Positions 9,820 through 18,774 of a stretch of DNA of 64,000 nt are shown here, one piece after another. This DNA is from CBDIHP01 sp965279195 (lineage in GTDB: Bacteria > Planctomycetota > Planctomycetia > Isosphaerales > Isosphaeraceae). The stretch is from positions 131,116 to 195,115 of the forward strand of contig CBDIHP010000032.1 of assembly GCA_965279195.1 (NCBI GenBank), in the 5' to 3' direction. The position numbers and the translations under genes were made by a program. Every line of letters begins with the position of its first letter. Position 1 is the first letter of the stretch. A model generated the notes under the pieces. The model searched no databases and was not told the origin of the DNA. It saw only the letters and a list, made by a program, of their open reading frames with translations.

Positions 9820-11250
9820 TCAGGCGAGGATGTCCTTGACGACCCTGGCCCCCTCGACGCCGGTGAGCTTGGCGTCGAGCCCCTGGAACTTGATGCTGAA
9901 GCTGTCGTGGTCGATGCCCAGCTGATGGAGCATCGTGGCGTGGAGGTCGTGGACGGTGACGACCTTCTCCACGGCCGCGTAGCCGAGGTCGTCGGTCGCG
10001 CCATGGACGATGCCGGGCTTGATGCCCGCCCCGGCGAGCCAGATCGACATCGACCGATTGTGGTGGTCGCGGCCGATCGGCCCCTTGTTGCCTTGCGACA
10101 TCGGGGTGCGTCCGAACTCGCCGGACCAGACGATCAGGGTCTCGTCGAGCATCCCCCGGCGCTTGAGGTCGGTGATGAGCGCCATGCACGCCCGGTCGAC
10201 CTCCTTCGCCCTGAGCGGGAGTTCCTCCCGGAGCAGGCTGTGGTGGTCCCAGTCGCGGTGGTAAAGCTGGATGAACCGCACCCCACGCTCCGCCATGCGA
10301 CGGGCTAACAGGCAGTTGCCGGCGAATGAGCCGTCTCCGGGCTCGCAACCGTAGAGGTCGAGCACCGACTGGCCTTCGCCCCGGATGTCGGTCAGCTCGG
10401 GCACGCCCGCCTGCATCCGGAAGGCCATCTCATACTGGGCGATCCGGGCCGAAATTTCCGGGTCGTGGACCATCGCATCGTGCTGCGCGTTCAGCCTGTT
10501 GATGGCCTCAACATCGGCCGATTGCTGCTCGCGATCGACCCCCGCCGGGCTCCCGAGATAGTGGACCGCCTCGCCCCGGCTGCGGACGGGCACGCCCTGG
10601 TACTTGCCGGGCAGGAAACCGGCCCCCCACTGCCGCGTGGCGATCGGTTGCGGCGAGCGTCCCTTGCCGGTCGAGACGAGTACGACGAACCCGGGGAGAT
10701 TCTCCGACTCGCTCCCCAGCCCGTAGGTCACCCAGGCTCCCATGCTCGGGCGGCCGGCGATCTGCGAGCCGGTGTTCATGAACATGTGGGCGGGGTCGTG
10801 ATTGATGGCGTCGGTCGTCATGGAACGGATCAGGCAGATCTCGTCCATGACCGAGCCGATGTGCGGGAAGAGCGTGCTGATCTCGGTGCCGTTCTTCCCC
10901 ACTCGCTTGAACGGAAACATCGGCCCGAGGCAGTAGAGATCCTGCCCTTGCAACTGGGCGAGCTGCTGGCCCTTCGTGAACGACATGGGCATGGGCTGCC
11001 CGTTCATTTTTGCGAGGGCCGGCTTGGGGTCGAAGGTCTCGAACTGCGACGGCCCGCCGGCCATCGTCAGCCAGATGACCCGCTTCGCCTTCTGGGGCAG
11101 TGGGAGCCTGCCCAGCGTCCCCGCGACCCCGCCCGCCCGGAGCAACTTCGGGTCGAGTAGCGAGGCGAGCGCGACCGTCCCCACTCCCTTCACCGCGCGG
11201 CCGAGGAAGGCCCGACGCCCCGGCGATGTCCCGTCCGAAAACGTGCCCAT
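9820..11250 (-). CDS. DUF1501 protein (sulfatase-like fold), upstream copy
   Basis: 476 residues with a twin-arginine-like start (GRRAFLGRAVKGVGTVALASLL). It carries the same hallmarks as its neighbour: RVIWLTMAGGPSQFETFDPKP, AHMFMNTGSQIAGRPSMGAW and GEFGRTPMSQGNKG followed by RDHHNRS. Its ATG lies one base after the stop codon of the upstream PSCyt cytochrome gene, so translation is probably coupled. PSCyt/PSD1 genes followed by DUF1501 genes are a recurrent planctomycete pair thought to act together outside the cytoplasm; the reaction is unknown. Here there are two DUF1501 partners instead of the usual one. Confidence 0.93.
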   Translation of the reverse strand: MGTFSDGTSPGRRAFLGRAVKGVGTVALASLLDPKLLRAGGVAGTLGRLPLPQKAKRVIWLTMAGGPSQFETFDPKPALAKMNGQPMPMSFTKGQQLAQLQGQDLYCLGPMFPFKRVGKNGTEISTLFPHIGSVMDEICLIRSMTTDAINHDPAHMFMNTGSQIAGRPSMGAWVTYGLGSESENLPGFVVLVSTGKGRSPQPIATRQWGAGFLPGKYQGVPVRSRGEAVHYLGSPAGVDREQQSADVEAINRLNAQHDAMVHDPEISARIAQYEMAFRMQAGVPELTDIRGEGQSVLDLYGCEPGDGSFAGNCLLARRMAERGVRFIQLYHRDWDHHSLLREELPLRAKEVDRACMALITDLKRRGMLDETLIVWSGEFGRTPMSQGNKGPIGRDHHNRSMSIWLAGAGIKPGIVHGATDDLGYAAVEKVVTVHDLHATMLHQLGIDHDSFSIKFQGLDAKLTGVEGARVVKDILA

Positions 11251-11251
11251 G

Positions 11252-13828
11252 TCAGGACCTCGTGATCGTCTCGTGGAGGTTCAGGAGCACCCGGGCGACG
11301 TGCGTCCAGGCCGCGAGTTCGACGGCATCGAGCTTGTCGGGAGCCTGGGAGAGCCCGACCTTGAGCAAGGCGCGGGCGGCGTCCGGATTCTTTGCATAGG
11401 CATCCCGTTGAGCCTTCAGCAGATCCCGGATCGTCGACAGCTCCTCCGGCCTCGGCTCACGCTGGAGGGCGAGCTGCCAGGCGCGGGAGAATCGGGCGTC
11501 GTCGTCGTTGGGGTCCTTGAGGATCCGGGCGGCGAGGACGCGGGCGGCCTCGACGTAGCTCGGGTCATTCAAGAGCACGAGGGCCTGCTGCGGGATGTTC
11601 GAGCGGGTCCGCTCGGCCGCGCACTCCTCGCGGCTCGGGGCGTCGAAGGCCAGCATGCTCGGGTGCAGGAACGACCGCTGCCACCAGGTGTAGAGCCCAC
11701 GTCGGTACTGGGACTCGCCCGCGTCGGCCTCATACTGCCGGACCGGGAAGTTGAGGTTCTCCCAGTAACCTTCCGGTTGGTAAGGCTTCACGCTCGGGCC
11801 GCCGATCTTCGGGATGAGCAGTCCGGCGATCGCCAGCGCGTTGTCGCGGACAAGCTCGGCGTCGACCCGGTAGGCGTTCTGGCGTGCGAACTCGCGATTC
11901 AGCGGATCCTTCGACGCGAGTTCGGCCGACGGCACCGAGGTTTGCTTGTAGGCTTGGCTGGTGACGATCACCTTCACCATGTGCTTCATGTCCCAGCCGC
12001 TGTCGATGAACTCGCAGGCGAGCCAGTCGAGCAGGGCGGGGTTGAGCGGGGCCTCGCCCTGGGCTCCGAGGTCATCGAGCTGCTTGCTCAGGCCGGCCCC
12101 GAAAAGTTGCTTCCAGAGCCGGTTCATCACGACCCGGGCCGTCAGCGGATTCTCGCGCGACACGAGCCACTTCGCGAGATCCAGGCGGTTCAGCTCGCGG
12201 CCCTCGGCCTTGGGCTGGGGCAGGTAATGGGGCAGGGCGGGCTTCATGACCGGCCCGGTCTCGTCCATCCAGCTGCCGCGCGGGAGGATCCGAACGACCC
12301 GCTTGTTCGGGGTGCTCACGCTCACGATGCACTTGGGCAGCGAGTCGTAATAGGATTTCCTGTCGACCTCGGCCTTCGCGACGGCCTCACGCTCGGCCTG
12401 GAACAGGCTCGTGCCCTTCGCCTGGAAGTAGGCCCGGAGCGTCTCGCGATCCTTGTCGTTGCGGTCCTTCGCCGGTTTCTTGACCGCGGCCATCACCGCG
12501 CGGGCGATGGCTTTCTCGGGTGCCGGGGCCTTCGAGTCCTTCGCCAGCTCGGGCAGGATGACGTTGTAGCGGACGATGTCGGCTTCCCACTGCCGCTGGG
12601 CCAGTTCGAGCTGGGGGACGACCTTCTTGAGGTTCGCCCGGGCCGACTTGATCACCTCGTCGAGCCTGGCGAGATTCCTGTCCTGCTCCGGCGTCGTCAC
12701 CGGCATGCCGTCCTCGCGGCGGCCGATGATCGGCTCCTGGATGTCGGCGAAGAAGGCCCCGAGCGAGTAGAAATCCTTCATCGTGAAGGGGTCGAACTTA
12801 TGATCATGGCATTGTGCGCAGCCGGTCGTCTGGCCGATCCACGCCGCGCCGATGGCTCGGACCCGATCCGTGAGCATCCGGGACTCGTAGTCCTTCGGCT
12901 GCGCGCCACCCTCCTCTGTACTCAGGATCAGCCGGTTGAAGGCCGAACCGACCTTCGTTTCGAGATCCGCGTCGGGCAGGAGGTCGCCCGCCACTTGCTC
13001 GATCGTGAACCGATCGAAGCGCTTGTTGTCGTTGAAGCTCTTGATGACCCAGTCGCGATAGGGCCAGATGTTTCGGGGATTGTCGCTGTGGTAACCGGCC
13101 GTGTCGGCGAACCGCACGACGTCGAGCCAGCCGATCGCCATGCGCTCGCCGTAATGCGGGCTGGCGAGGATCCGATCGACGACCTTCTCATACGCGTTGG
13201 CAGACCTGTCCGAGACAAACGCCCGGACATCCTCGGGCGTCGGGGGCAGGCCCGTGAGGTCGAACGCCAGCCGCCGGATCAGCGTGCGGCGATCGGCCTC
13301 GGCCGAAGGGGCGAGCCCGGCCTCGTTCAGACGCTTCTGGATGAGCACATCGATCCCGTTCGCCGAGGCCGGAATCACCCCCTTGACCGGCAGCTCGTAG
13401 GACCAGTGCTTCTGGTAGGTCGCGCCTTGCTCAACCCAGCGCTTGAGGAGATCCTTTTGCTCGGCCGTGAGCACCTTGTTCGACTTCGGCGGCGGCATCT
13501 GCTGATCGGGCTTGGTGCTCAGGATCCGCTCGACGAGGAGCCTCTGCCCGGAGTCGCCCGCATCGAAGGCCCCGGCCTTCTCGGCCTCTTCGCGGATGTC
13601 CAGCCGCAAATCCGCCTTCCGGCGTCCGGCGTCGGGCCCGTGGCAGAGGAAGCAGTTGTCCGAGAGGATCGGCCGGACGTCGCGGTTGTACTCGACCTTC
13701 GTCGGCCCCGCCGAGTGGGCCGGTGCGGCCCAGAGCAGGCACATCGAAACGAAAGCCGTGAGGCCGACCATCGAACGGGGCCGGCCGAAGGAGCGCGTGC
13801 TCCGGCGGGTGATCGGGGACGTTCTCAT
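11252..13828 (-). CDS. PSCyt1-DUF1549-DUF1553 planctomycete cytochrome
   Basis: 858 residues from MRTSPITRRSTRSF, with a signal peptide ending near APAHSAGPTKV. A PSCyt1 domain follows with a c-type haem motif CLCHG (NCFLCHGPDAG). Next come the DUF1549 (PSCyt2) region with FDLTGLPPTPEDV and a second CxxCH (CAQCHDHKFDP), and the C-terminal DUF1553 (PSD1) region with NRLWKQLFGAGL and RREECAAERTRSNIPQQAL-like blocks. The protein should be exported and carry one or two covalent haems. It heads the operon with two DUF1501 genes. It is inferred to be an electron-transfer partner in an extracytoplasmic degradative step; no substrate can be read from sequence. Confidence 0.93.
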   Translation of the reverse strand: MRTSPITRRSTRSFGRPRSMVGLTAFVSMCLLWAAPAHSAGPTKVEYNRDVRPILSDNCFLCHGPDAGRRKADLRLDIREEAEKAGAFDAGDSGQRLLVERILSTKPDQQMPPPKSNKVLTAEQKDLLKRWVEQGATYQKHWSYELPVKGVIPASANGIDVLIQKRLNEAGLAPSAEADRRTLIRRLAFDLTGLPPTPEDVRAFVSDRSANAYEKVVDRILASPHYGERMAIGWLDVVRFADTAGYHSDNPRNIWPYRDWVIKSFNDNKRFDRFTIEQVAGDLLPDADLETKVGSAFNRLILSTEEGGAQPKDYESRMLTDRVRAIGAAWIGQTTGCAQCHDHKFDPFTMKDFYSLGAFFADIQEPIIGRREDGMPVTTPEQDRNLARLDEVIKSARANLKKVVPQLELAQRQWEADIVRYNVILPELAKDSKAPAPEKAIARAVMAAVKKPAKDRNDKDRETLRAYFQAKGTSLFQAEREAVAKAEVDRKSYYDSLPKCIVSVSTPNKRVVRILPRGSWMDETGPVMKPALPHYLPQPKAEGRELNRLDLAKWLVSRENPLTARVVMNRLWKQLFGAGLSKQLDDLGAQGEAPLNPALLDWLACEFIDSGWDMKHMVKVIVTSQAYKQTSVPSAELASKDPLNREFARQNAYRVDAELVRDNALAIAGLLIPKIGGPSVKPYQPEGYWENLNFPVRQYEADAGESQYRRGLYTWWQRSFLHPSMLAFDAPSREECAAERTRSNIPQQALVLLNDPSYVEAARVLAARILKDPNDDDARFSRAWQLALQREPRPEELSTIRDLLKAQRDAYAKNPDAARALLKVGLSQAPDKLDAVELAAWTHVARVLLNLHETITRS

Positions 13829-14022
13829 GGCGGAACCCTGTCGGTTTCGTTGCGGAGGGAGGGACGGCGGGGATCGTCGAGCGGTAGACCTTTGATGGTA
13901 AACCGTCCCGACTCCCGAGGGAAGCACCCGGCCGATTCCCGCAACCGCGCAATGAATCGCCCACGCGACATCCAGGCGTCGCGTGGGCGTTTCACCGATC
14001 ATCGGTTCAACCTCTGGCCCGC

Positions 14023-15567
14023 TCAGGCCAGGGCGAAGCGGGCCTTCGCCGCCTTGACCTGCTTCTTCTTCAAGCCATTGGGGCCCGAGGGGAGAGCGGC
14101 CGTCGGGGACTGGGTCGGCGTTACGCCGAACTGGAGGGGGATCTTCTTCCTGTCCGCACGCCCTTGCCCGGTGATGTTTTGTGGCTGATAGGCGGTGATC
14201 TTCGCCGTGTCGCCCTTCAAGGTCAGAACGAGCCCCGGGGAGATCGTCCCGGAGTTCCCCTTGTTGATGAAGCTCACCACCTCGACCCGATTCTTGCCGA
14301 TGGCGATCGACTTCCAGCCGTAATTCTGGAGCGAATCCTGCTGAGGATTGGCGATGACCAGGCCCGTGTTGTTCAGGGGCCGCCAGGGTCCGTTGAGCGA
14401 ATCCGCCACGAAGCCGTACATCCCCTCGGGGTACTTGTACTTGAGGTCGCCGATGAACGTCCGGTCGTGGGTGTCCGTGAAGAGGTAGTAGCGGTTGTTC
14501 TGGTAGATCACGTGCGGGAGTTCGAGCTGCTCGTTGACCCCGATCCCGCCGAAGATCGGCGGGAGGAGCTTCCAGTTCGTCAGCGTGTTGTCGGTCGCGA
14601 CCGCGATGCCGACGACCGCATCGTTACGCGGCAGGGTCGTGTCGACCTTCTGCGGGCCGGCGTCGGGGAATTTCTGATCGCCCGTGCTACCGACTCCGAC
14701 CGACTGGTCGCTGCCCCAGTTGGCCGCGAAGATCAGGTAGCTCCGGCCCGACTTCGGGTCACGGAAGTAGAAGGGGTCGCGGAAGGCGTAGACCTCGGTC
14801 TCGGTGTTGGCCTTCTCGGGGGTGGTGTACCACTGGCCGTCGGGCCGGAGCTTGATCCCGAACTGCTGGAAGTTGGTGAAGGTCAGCCCCTGCTTGTTCG
14901 CCACGGGGCGGGCGGTCGCGACTGCGATCTCCTGGCGCATCTGCTTGCCCGAGGGGGACTGGACGAATTCAGACGGGTTACTCCCCTGGACCGGCGTGTA
15001 GAAGATGTAGAGCAGGTTCTTGGCCCGGTCGTACATCATGTCGCCGCTGAAGAGCTGGTCGCCGAGCCCGCCGGGCGTGCCGGTGCTGACGAGCGTGCCC
15101 CCCTCGATCCAGTTCACCCCGTCCTTCGAGATGATGTAGCTGAACTCACGCAGCGTACCGATCGAGTCATTCCGGGGCGTGGCAAGCCCGGCCATGACGT
15201 ACCAGCCGCCGATCTTCGCCAGCGAACCATCCTTGTTCTTGATCGCGAACGGGTCGCGGACGATCCAGTCGCCCGCCCGGATGCTCTGGGAACGCGGCGA
15301 GACGATCGGCTGGGTGTTCGACGTGTTGTAGGTGAAGCCGTTGAGGCTGTCGATCGGCCAGTTCGTGAACTGATAGCCGATCCCGCCGCCGAATGTCGTC
15401 GTGGGTGGACCCGAGTTGCCGCCGCCGCTCGGATCCAGCGACGACGGATTGCCGGATGCCATCGCCACGCGGGGCTCCAGCTCGTTGACGTGGAGCGCGA
15501 GCCTGCGCCGGGTACGGAGGGCGGGTTCTGGGCGGGCGAGGAGGCGAGTGAACGGATTCGAGATCAT
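14023..15567 (-). CDS. GH68 levansucrase/inulosucrase-like enzyme with LEPR-type N-terminus
   Basis: 514 residues. The start at 15567 is favoured by a GGAG nine bases upstream; a longer frame to 15714 has no such site. LEPRVAMASG (residues 30-39) is the planctomycete LEPR-type motif. The rest aligns with glycoside hydrolase family 68, using Zymomonas levansucrase as remembered reference. The nucleophile is Asp105 (IVRDPFAI, before GGWYVM), the transition-state stabiliser is Asp264 (FRDPFYF) and the acid/base is Glu349 (VNEQLELPH). The downstream block PEGMYGFVADSLNGPWRPLN also matches. The usual ERP after the acid/base Glu is ELP here, so a substrate-binding Arg is replaced. The likely role is fructan synthesis or hydrolysis from sucrose at the cell surface; the product cannot be predicted. 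The gene has its own 259-base upstream gap and no sugar-uptake neighbour. Confidence 0.87.
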   Translation of the reverse strand: MISNPFTRLLARPEPALRTRRRLALHVNELEPRVAMASGNPSSLDPSGGGNSGPPTTTFGGGIGYQFTNWPIDSLNGFTYNTSNTQPIVSPRSQSIRAGDWIVRDPFAIKNKDGSLAKIGGWYVMAGLATPRNDSIGTLREFSYIISKDGVNWIEGGTLVSTGTPGGLGDQLFSGDMMYDRAKNLLYIFYTPVQGSNPSEFVQSPSGKQMRQEIAVATARPVANKQGLTFTNFQQFGIKLRPDGQWYTTPEKANTETEVYAFRDPFYFRDPKSGRSYLIFAANWGSDQSVGVGSTGDQKFPDAGPQKVDTTLPRNDAVVGIAVATDNTLTNWKLLPPIFGGIGVNEQLELPHVIYQNNRYYLFTDTHDRTFIGDLKYKYPEGMYGFVADSLNGPWRPLNNTGLVIANPQQDSLQNYGWKSIAIGKNRVEVVSFINKGNSGTISPGLVLTLKGDTAKITAYQPQNITGQGRADRKKIPLQFGVTPTQSPTAALPSGPNGLKKKQVKAAKARFALA

Positions 15568-15826
15568 GGTGTCGTACTCCGGATGGCGCGCAGGCCGACC
15601 GGGGCGCGTCGCGCGACGCGTCGGCATGGCCTGACTGTCGGGCTGAGTGGCCGGATCCGAGAGGGATTCGACCAGGAGGAGGTCGGTCCGGCCATCGCGC
15701 GTGGGGCGGAGCACGTTGCGAAGGGCCGCATGGCTGCGTCAGCCCGTTGTCAAGCAATACGCGTGCCTTCGGCGGTGAAATCCACCACCAAGGAGATCAG
15801 GTACGCAATTTCATCGAACCATGTCT

Positions 15827-16882
15827 TTATTTCGAACCCGCCAGCGTCCCGCAGGCCGCCTGGATGTCGGCGCCGCCGGAATAGCGACGGACGACGGGCT
15901 GGCCGAGGGCATCCTGGAGCCGGGTGCGGAAGCGGAACAGCTCGTCGAGCGTGGGGGGCTCGAACCGGCCGGTCGGGTCGGTGACCTCGATCAGGTCGAA
16001 CCGCACGGGGGTGTCGCCGATCAGCCCGGCCAGAGCGAGGGCGTCGTCGTCGGAGACGTTCTCGTTACGCATGCAGACATAAGAGAGATTGATACGTGTG
16101 CGACGCGACAGGGCGTGCCGCCTGGCGGCGGCCATCACCTCGGCGATCGGGGTGCGGGCGGCGATGGGGACGAGCCGCTTCCGCTTCTCGTCGGTCGCGG
16201 CGCCCAGGCTGATCGAGAGACGGTAGCGATGCCCCTCGGCGGTGTAGCGGTCGATCTCGGGGACGAGCCCGACCGTGCTGATCGTCATCGCCTTGGCGGC
16301 CAGCGCGCCGGCGTAGGAGCATCGGAAGAGCTCGGCGGCGAGCAGGACGCGGTCGTAGTTCAGGAACGGCTCGCCCATGCCCATGAAGACGGTCCCGGTG
16401 ATCCGTCGCCCCTGCTCGCGCGCGATCGCCCGCGCCTGGACCCACTGGTCGACGATCTCCCAGGCCGCCAGGTTGCGGCGGGCGGTCATCCGGGCGGTGG
16501 CGCAGAAGACGCAGCCCATCGCGCAGCCGACTTGCGACGACAGGCAGAGGCTCACCGCCCCCGGCTTCTCCAGGGGGATCATCACCGTCTCGACCGCCAT
16601 GCCATCGGCGGTCAGGAACCGGAGCTTCTGGAACCCGTCCTTCGGGGAGGTGACGGTGGCGTCCAGGGTCAATCGGGGCAACTCCCCGACCCGCCCGGAG
16701 AGGATCTTCGGGACCTGGAACGACCGGCCCCACGTGGCGGCGTCATGCAGGCCGTGCTGGAAGATGGCGGTCAGGAGGCGCCGGGCGGCGTAGTCGGGGA
16801 CCCCGAGCGCCACGGAGCGGGCAACGAAGGCGGTCGGGTCCTGATCCCTCGGGTCCCAGGTCGGCTCGATTTCGGCGGGCAT
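15827..16882 (-). CDS. rlmN: RlmN/Cfr-family radical SAM RNA methyltransferase
   Basis: 351 residues from MPAEIEPTWDP. The radical-SAM cluster motif is CAMGCVFC (Cys120, Cys124, Cys127). Cys113 lies seven residues before the cluster and Cys344 sits in IQAACGTLAG near the C-terminus; these match the two mechanistic cysteines of RlmN/Cfr. GTVFMGMGEPFLNYD is the SAM-binding GEP motif. The expected reaction is C2 methylation of an adenine in 23S rRNA and possibly some tRNAs. It is shorter at the N-terminus than E. coli RlmN and divergent in places, so a paralogue with another RNA target cannot be excluded. It diverges from htrA across a 261-base gap. Confidence 0.85.
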   Translation of the reverse strand: MPAEIEPTWDPRDQDPTAFVARSVALGVPDYAARRLLTAIFQHGLHDAATWGRSFQVPKILSGRVGELPRLTLDATVTSPKDGFQKLRFLTADGMAVETVMIPLEKPGAVSLCLSSQVGCAMGCVFCATARMTARRNLAAWEIVDQWVQARAIAREQGRRITGTVFMGMGEPFLNYDRVLLAAELFRCSYAGALAAKAMTISTVGLVPEIDRYTAEGHRYRLSISLGAATDEKRKRLVPIAARTPIAEVMAAARRHALSRRTRINLSYVCMRNENVSDDDALALAGLIGDTPVRFDLIEVTDPTGRFEPPTLDELFRFRTRLQDALGQPVVRRYSGGADIQAACGTLAGSK

Positions 16883-17143
16883 TCCAATCTCGTGGACGTT
16901 TCGACGAAAGGGACTACAAGGACCAGGGGGACGTTGCGCCCTCGGCGGGCGATCGTCGGTCGCGATTGACAATCCTCGGGAAAAATGCCATCTCCCGAGC
17001 AAACCTTCGGAAGTTGACGCTCGTAAGGATGGAAGCACCATCCGAGCGGATCAGGCGATCCGTAAGCCTGTCCAGCATGCCGACGGAGTCGCCGGCCCGC
17101 AAGGGGTGGTCCATCACATTCTTCACCTGGAGATGATAACGGA

Positions 17144-18709
17144 ATGAAACGCAACGCAGTCGCCTGGGCGGCTCTCGCGGTTTCTACCGCCGCCCTGATC
17201 AGCTCGGCCGGTCTGACCCGGAAGGTCCCCGCCACCCTCGAGATCCCCGCCGCCGCGCAGGCCCAGGCGGAGGCCCTCTCCACGGCCTTCAGCTCGGTCT
17301 CCGAGTTCGTGAAGCCGTCGGTCGTGCAGATCTCCGTCAAGAAGAAGGCGACCCCCCGCGCCCGGATGAAGGGGGCCCCGCGCCCCGGCGATCCGCACCA
17401 GAACGTCGATCCGAAAGAGTTCGAGGAGATGATGAAGCGCTTCTTCGGCCCGGATTTCCGGTTCGAAAAGGAGCAGTTCGGCGCGGAAATGGGCACCGGC
17501 TCGGGCTTCGTCTACGACGACAAGGGCCACATCCTGACCAACAACCACGTCGTCGAGAACGCCGAAGTCATCGACGTCACGTTCTCCGACGGCGAGAAGT
17601 TCTCCGCCAAGGTCGTGGGCGCCGATCCCAAGTCGGACGTCGCGGTCATCAAGGTCGAGACGACCTCGTACCAGCCGCTCCCCCGCGGCGAGAGCGCCAA
17701 GGTCAAGGTCGGCGAGTGGGTCCTGGCCGTCGGCTCGCCGTTCGGGTTCGAGCAGTCGGTGACCGCCGGCATCATCTCGGCCCTCGACCGCAGCGACGCC
17801 CGCATCCTGGGCAACGACACCTACGAGGACTTCCTCCAGACCGACGCGGCCATCAACCCCGGCAACTCGGGCGGCCCGCTGGTCGACCTCAAGGGTCGGG
17901 TGATCGGGATGAATTCGGCCATCGCCACCTCGACCCGTTCGAGCGCCGGCGTCGGCTTCGCCATCCCCATCGACATGGCCTCGCACCTGGCCGACCGCCT
18001 CATCAAGGACGGCAAGATCCAGCGGGCCCTGCTGGGCATCACGCTCCAGCCGCTGTCGTCCTCGCTCGCCAAGGACCTGACGGGCAACCCGAAGGTCAAG
18101 GGCATCCTGGTCGGCGACGTGGTCGAGGACAGCCCGGCCGCCAAGGCCGGCATCAAGGCCGGCGACATCATCACCGGCTTCAACAAGAAGCCCGCGCAGA
18201 GCGTCCCGCTCTTCCGGAACCTGGTCTCGACGAGCGAGATCGGCCGCAAGTTCCAGCTCGACTACATCCGCGACGGCAAGCCGGAAACGGCCGAGGTCGT
18301 CCTCGCACCCGCCGAGGCCGTCATGAAGGTCGTGAATCGCGGCGAGCCCAAGGTCGAAGAGAAGGCCGCCGACAAGCCGAAGGAGCCCGAGGTCGCGAAG
18401 GCCGAGGTCGCGGATTTCGGCCTGGAGGTCCAGGAACTGACCCCCGCCCTCGCCAAGCAGTTCAAGTTCCCCGAAGGCACCAAGGGCGTGCTGATCAGCT
18501 CGGTGAAGGAAGACTCCGCCGCCGATGCCGCCGGGCTCGCCCCGGGCCTGGTCGTCTCCAAGGTCGTCAAGAACGGCCGGGTCGCAACCCTGAACTCTCC
18601 CAAGCAGTTCAGCGAACTGACCGCCGGCGGTCAGGAAGTGACCCTCTATGTCTCGACGCCCAACGGCCGGGGCATGTTCGTCCCGCTCGCGAAGCCTCAG
18701 GGCAAGTGA
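17144..18709 (+). CDS. htrA: Periplasmic HtrA/DegP-type serine protease
   Basis: 521 residues. An N-terminal hydrophobic segment (VAWAALAVSTAALISSAG) acts as signal peptide or anchor. The trypsin-like domain shows His135 (LTNNHVV), Asp165 (KSDVAVIK) and Ser242 (NPGNSGGP), a complete catalytic triad. PDZ1 starts near residue 290 (LLGITLQPLSSSLA) and PDZ2 near residue 425 (FGLEVQELTPALAKQF), separated by a Lys/Glu-rich linker with repeated EVAKAEVAD-like sequence. Length and order match DegP/DegQ-type proteases for envelope protein quality control. A strong hairpin terminator follows. Confidence 0.95.
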   Translation: MKRNAVAWAALAVSTAALISSAGLTRKVPATLEIPAAAQAQAEALSTAFSSVSEFVKPSVVQISVKKKATPRARMKGAPRPGDPHQNVDPKEFEEMMKRFFGPDFRFEKEQFGAEMGTGSGFVYDDKGHILTNNHVVENAEVIDVTFSDGEKFSAKVVGADPKSDVAVIKVETTSYQPLPRGESAKVKVGEWVLAVGSPFGFEQSVTAGIISALDRSDARILGNDTYEDFLQTDAAINPGNSGGPLVDLKGRVIGMNSAIATSTRSSAGVGFAIPIDMASHLADRLIKDGKIQRALLGITLQPLSSSLAKDLTGNPKVKGILVGDVVEDSPAAKAGIKAGDIITGFNKKPAQSVPLFRNLVSTSEIGRKFQLDYIRDGKPETAEVVLAPAEAVMKVVNRGEPKVEEKAADKPKEPEVAKAEVADFGLEVQELTPALAKQFKFPEGTKGVLISSVKEDSAADAAGLAPGLVVSKVVKNGRVATLNSPKQFSELTAGGQEVTLYVSTPNGRGMFVPLAKPQGK

Positions 18710-18737
18710 GCCGGGTCGTCTGACGTCAACCAGGATC

Positions 18738-18774
18738 GGGCCGCCGGGGAAACTCTCCTCGGCGGCCCTTTCTC
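18738..18774. terminator. Terminator shared by convergent genes
   Basis: A nine-base stem GGGCCGCCG/CGGCGGCCC (18738-18746 and 18760-18768) is followed on the plus strand by TTTCTC. It ends htrA and overlaps the 3' end of the convergent epimerase gene. Confidence 0.8.

Noticed and set aside
10976..14188. 1070-codon open frame on the plus strand
   Set aside because: It is antisense to the PSCyt cytochrome and DUF1501 genes, which have clear motifs; the plus frame has none.
15330..15380. Apparent loss of the GH68 nucleophile at FTNWPIDSLNG
   Set aside because: That segment resembles the levansucrase WDTWPLRD region by chance. Aligning through GGWYVM places the nucleophile at Asp105 in IVRDPF.
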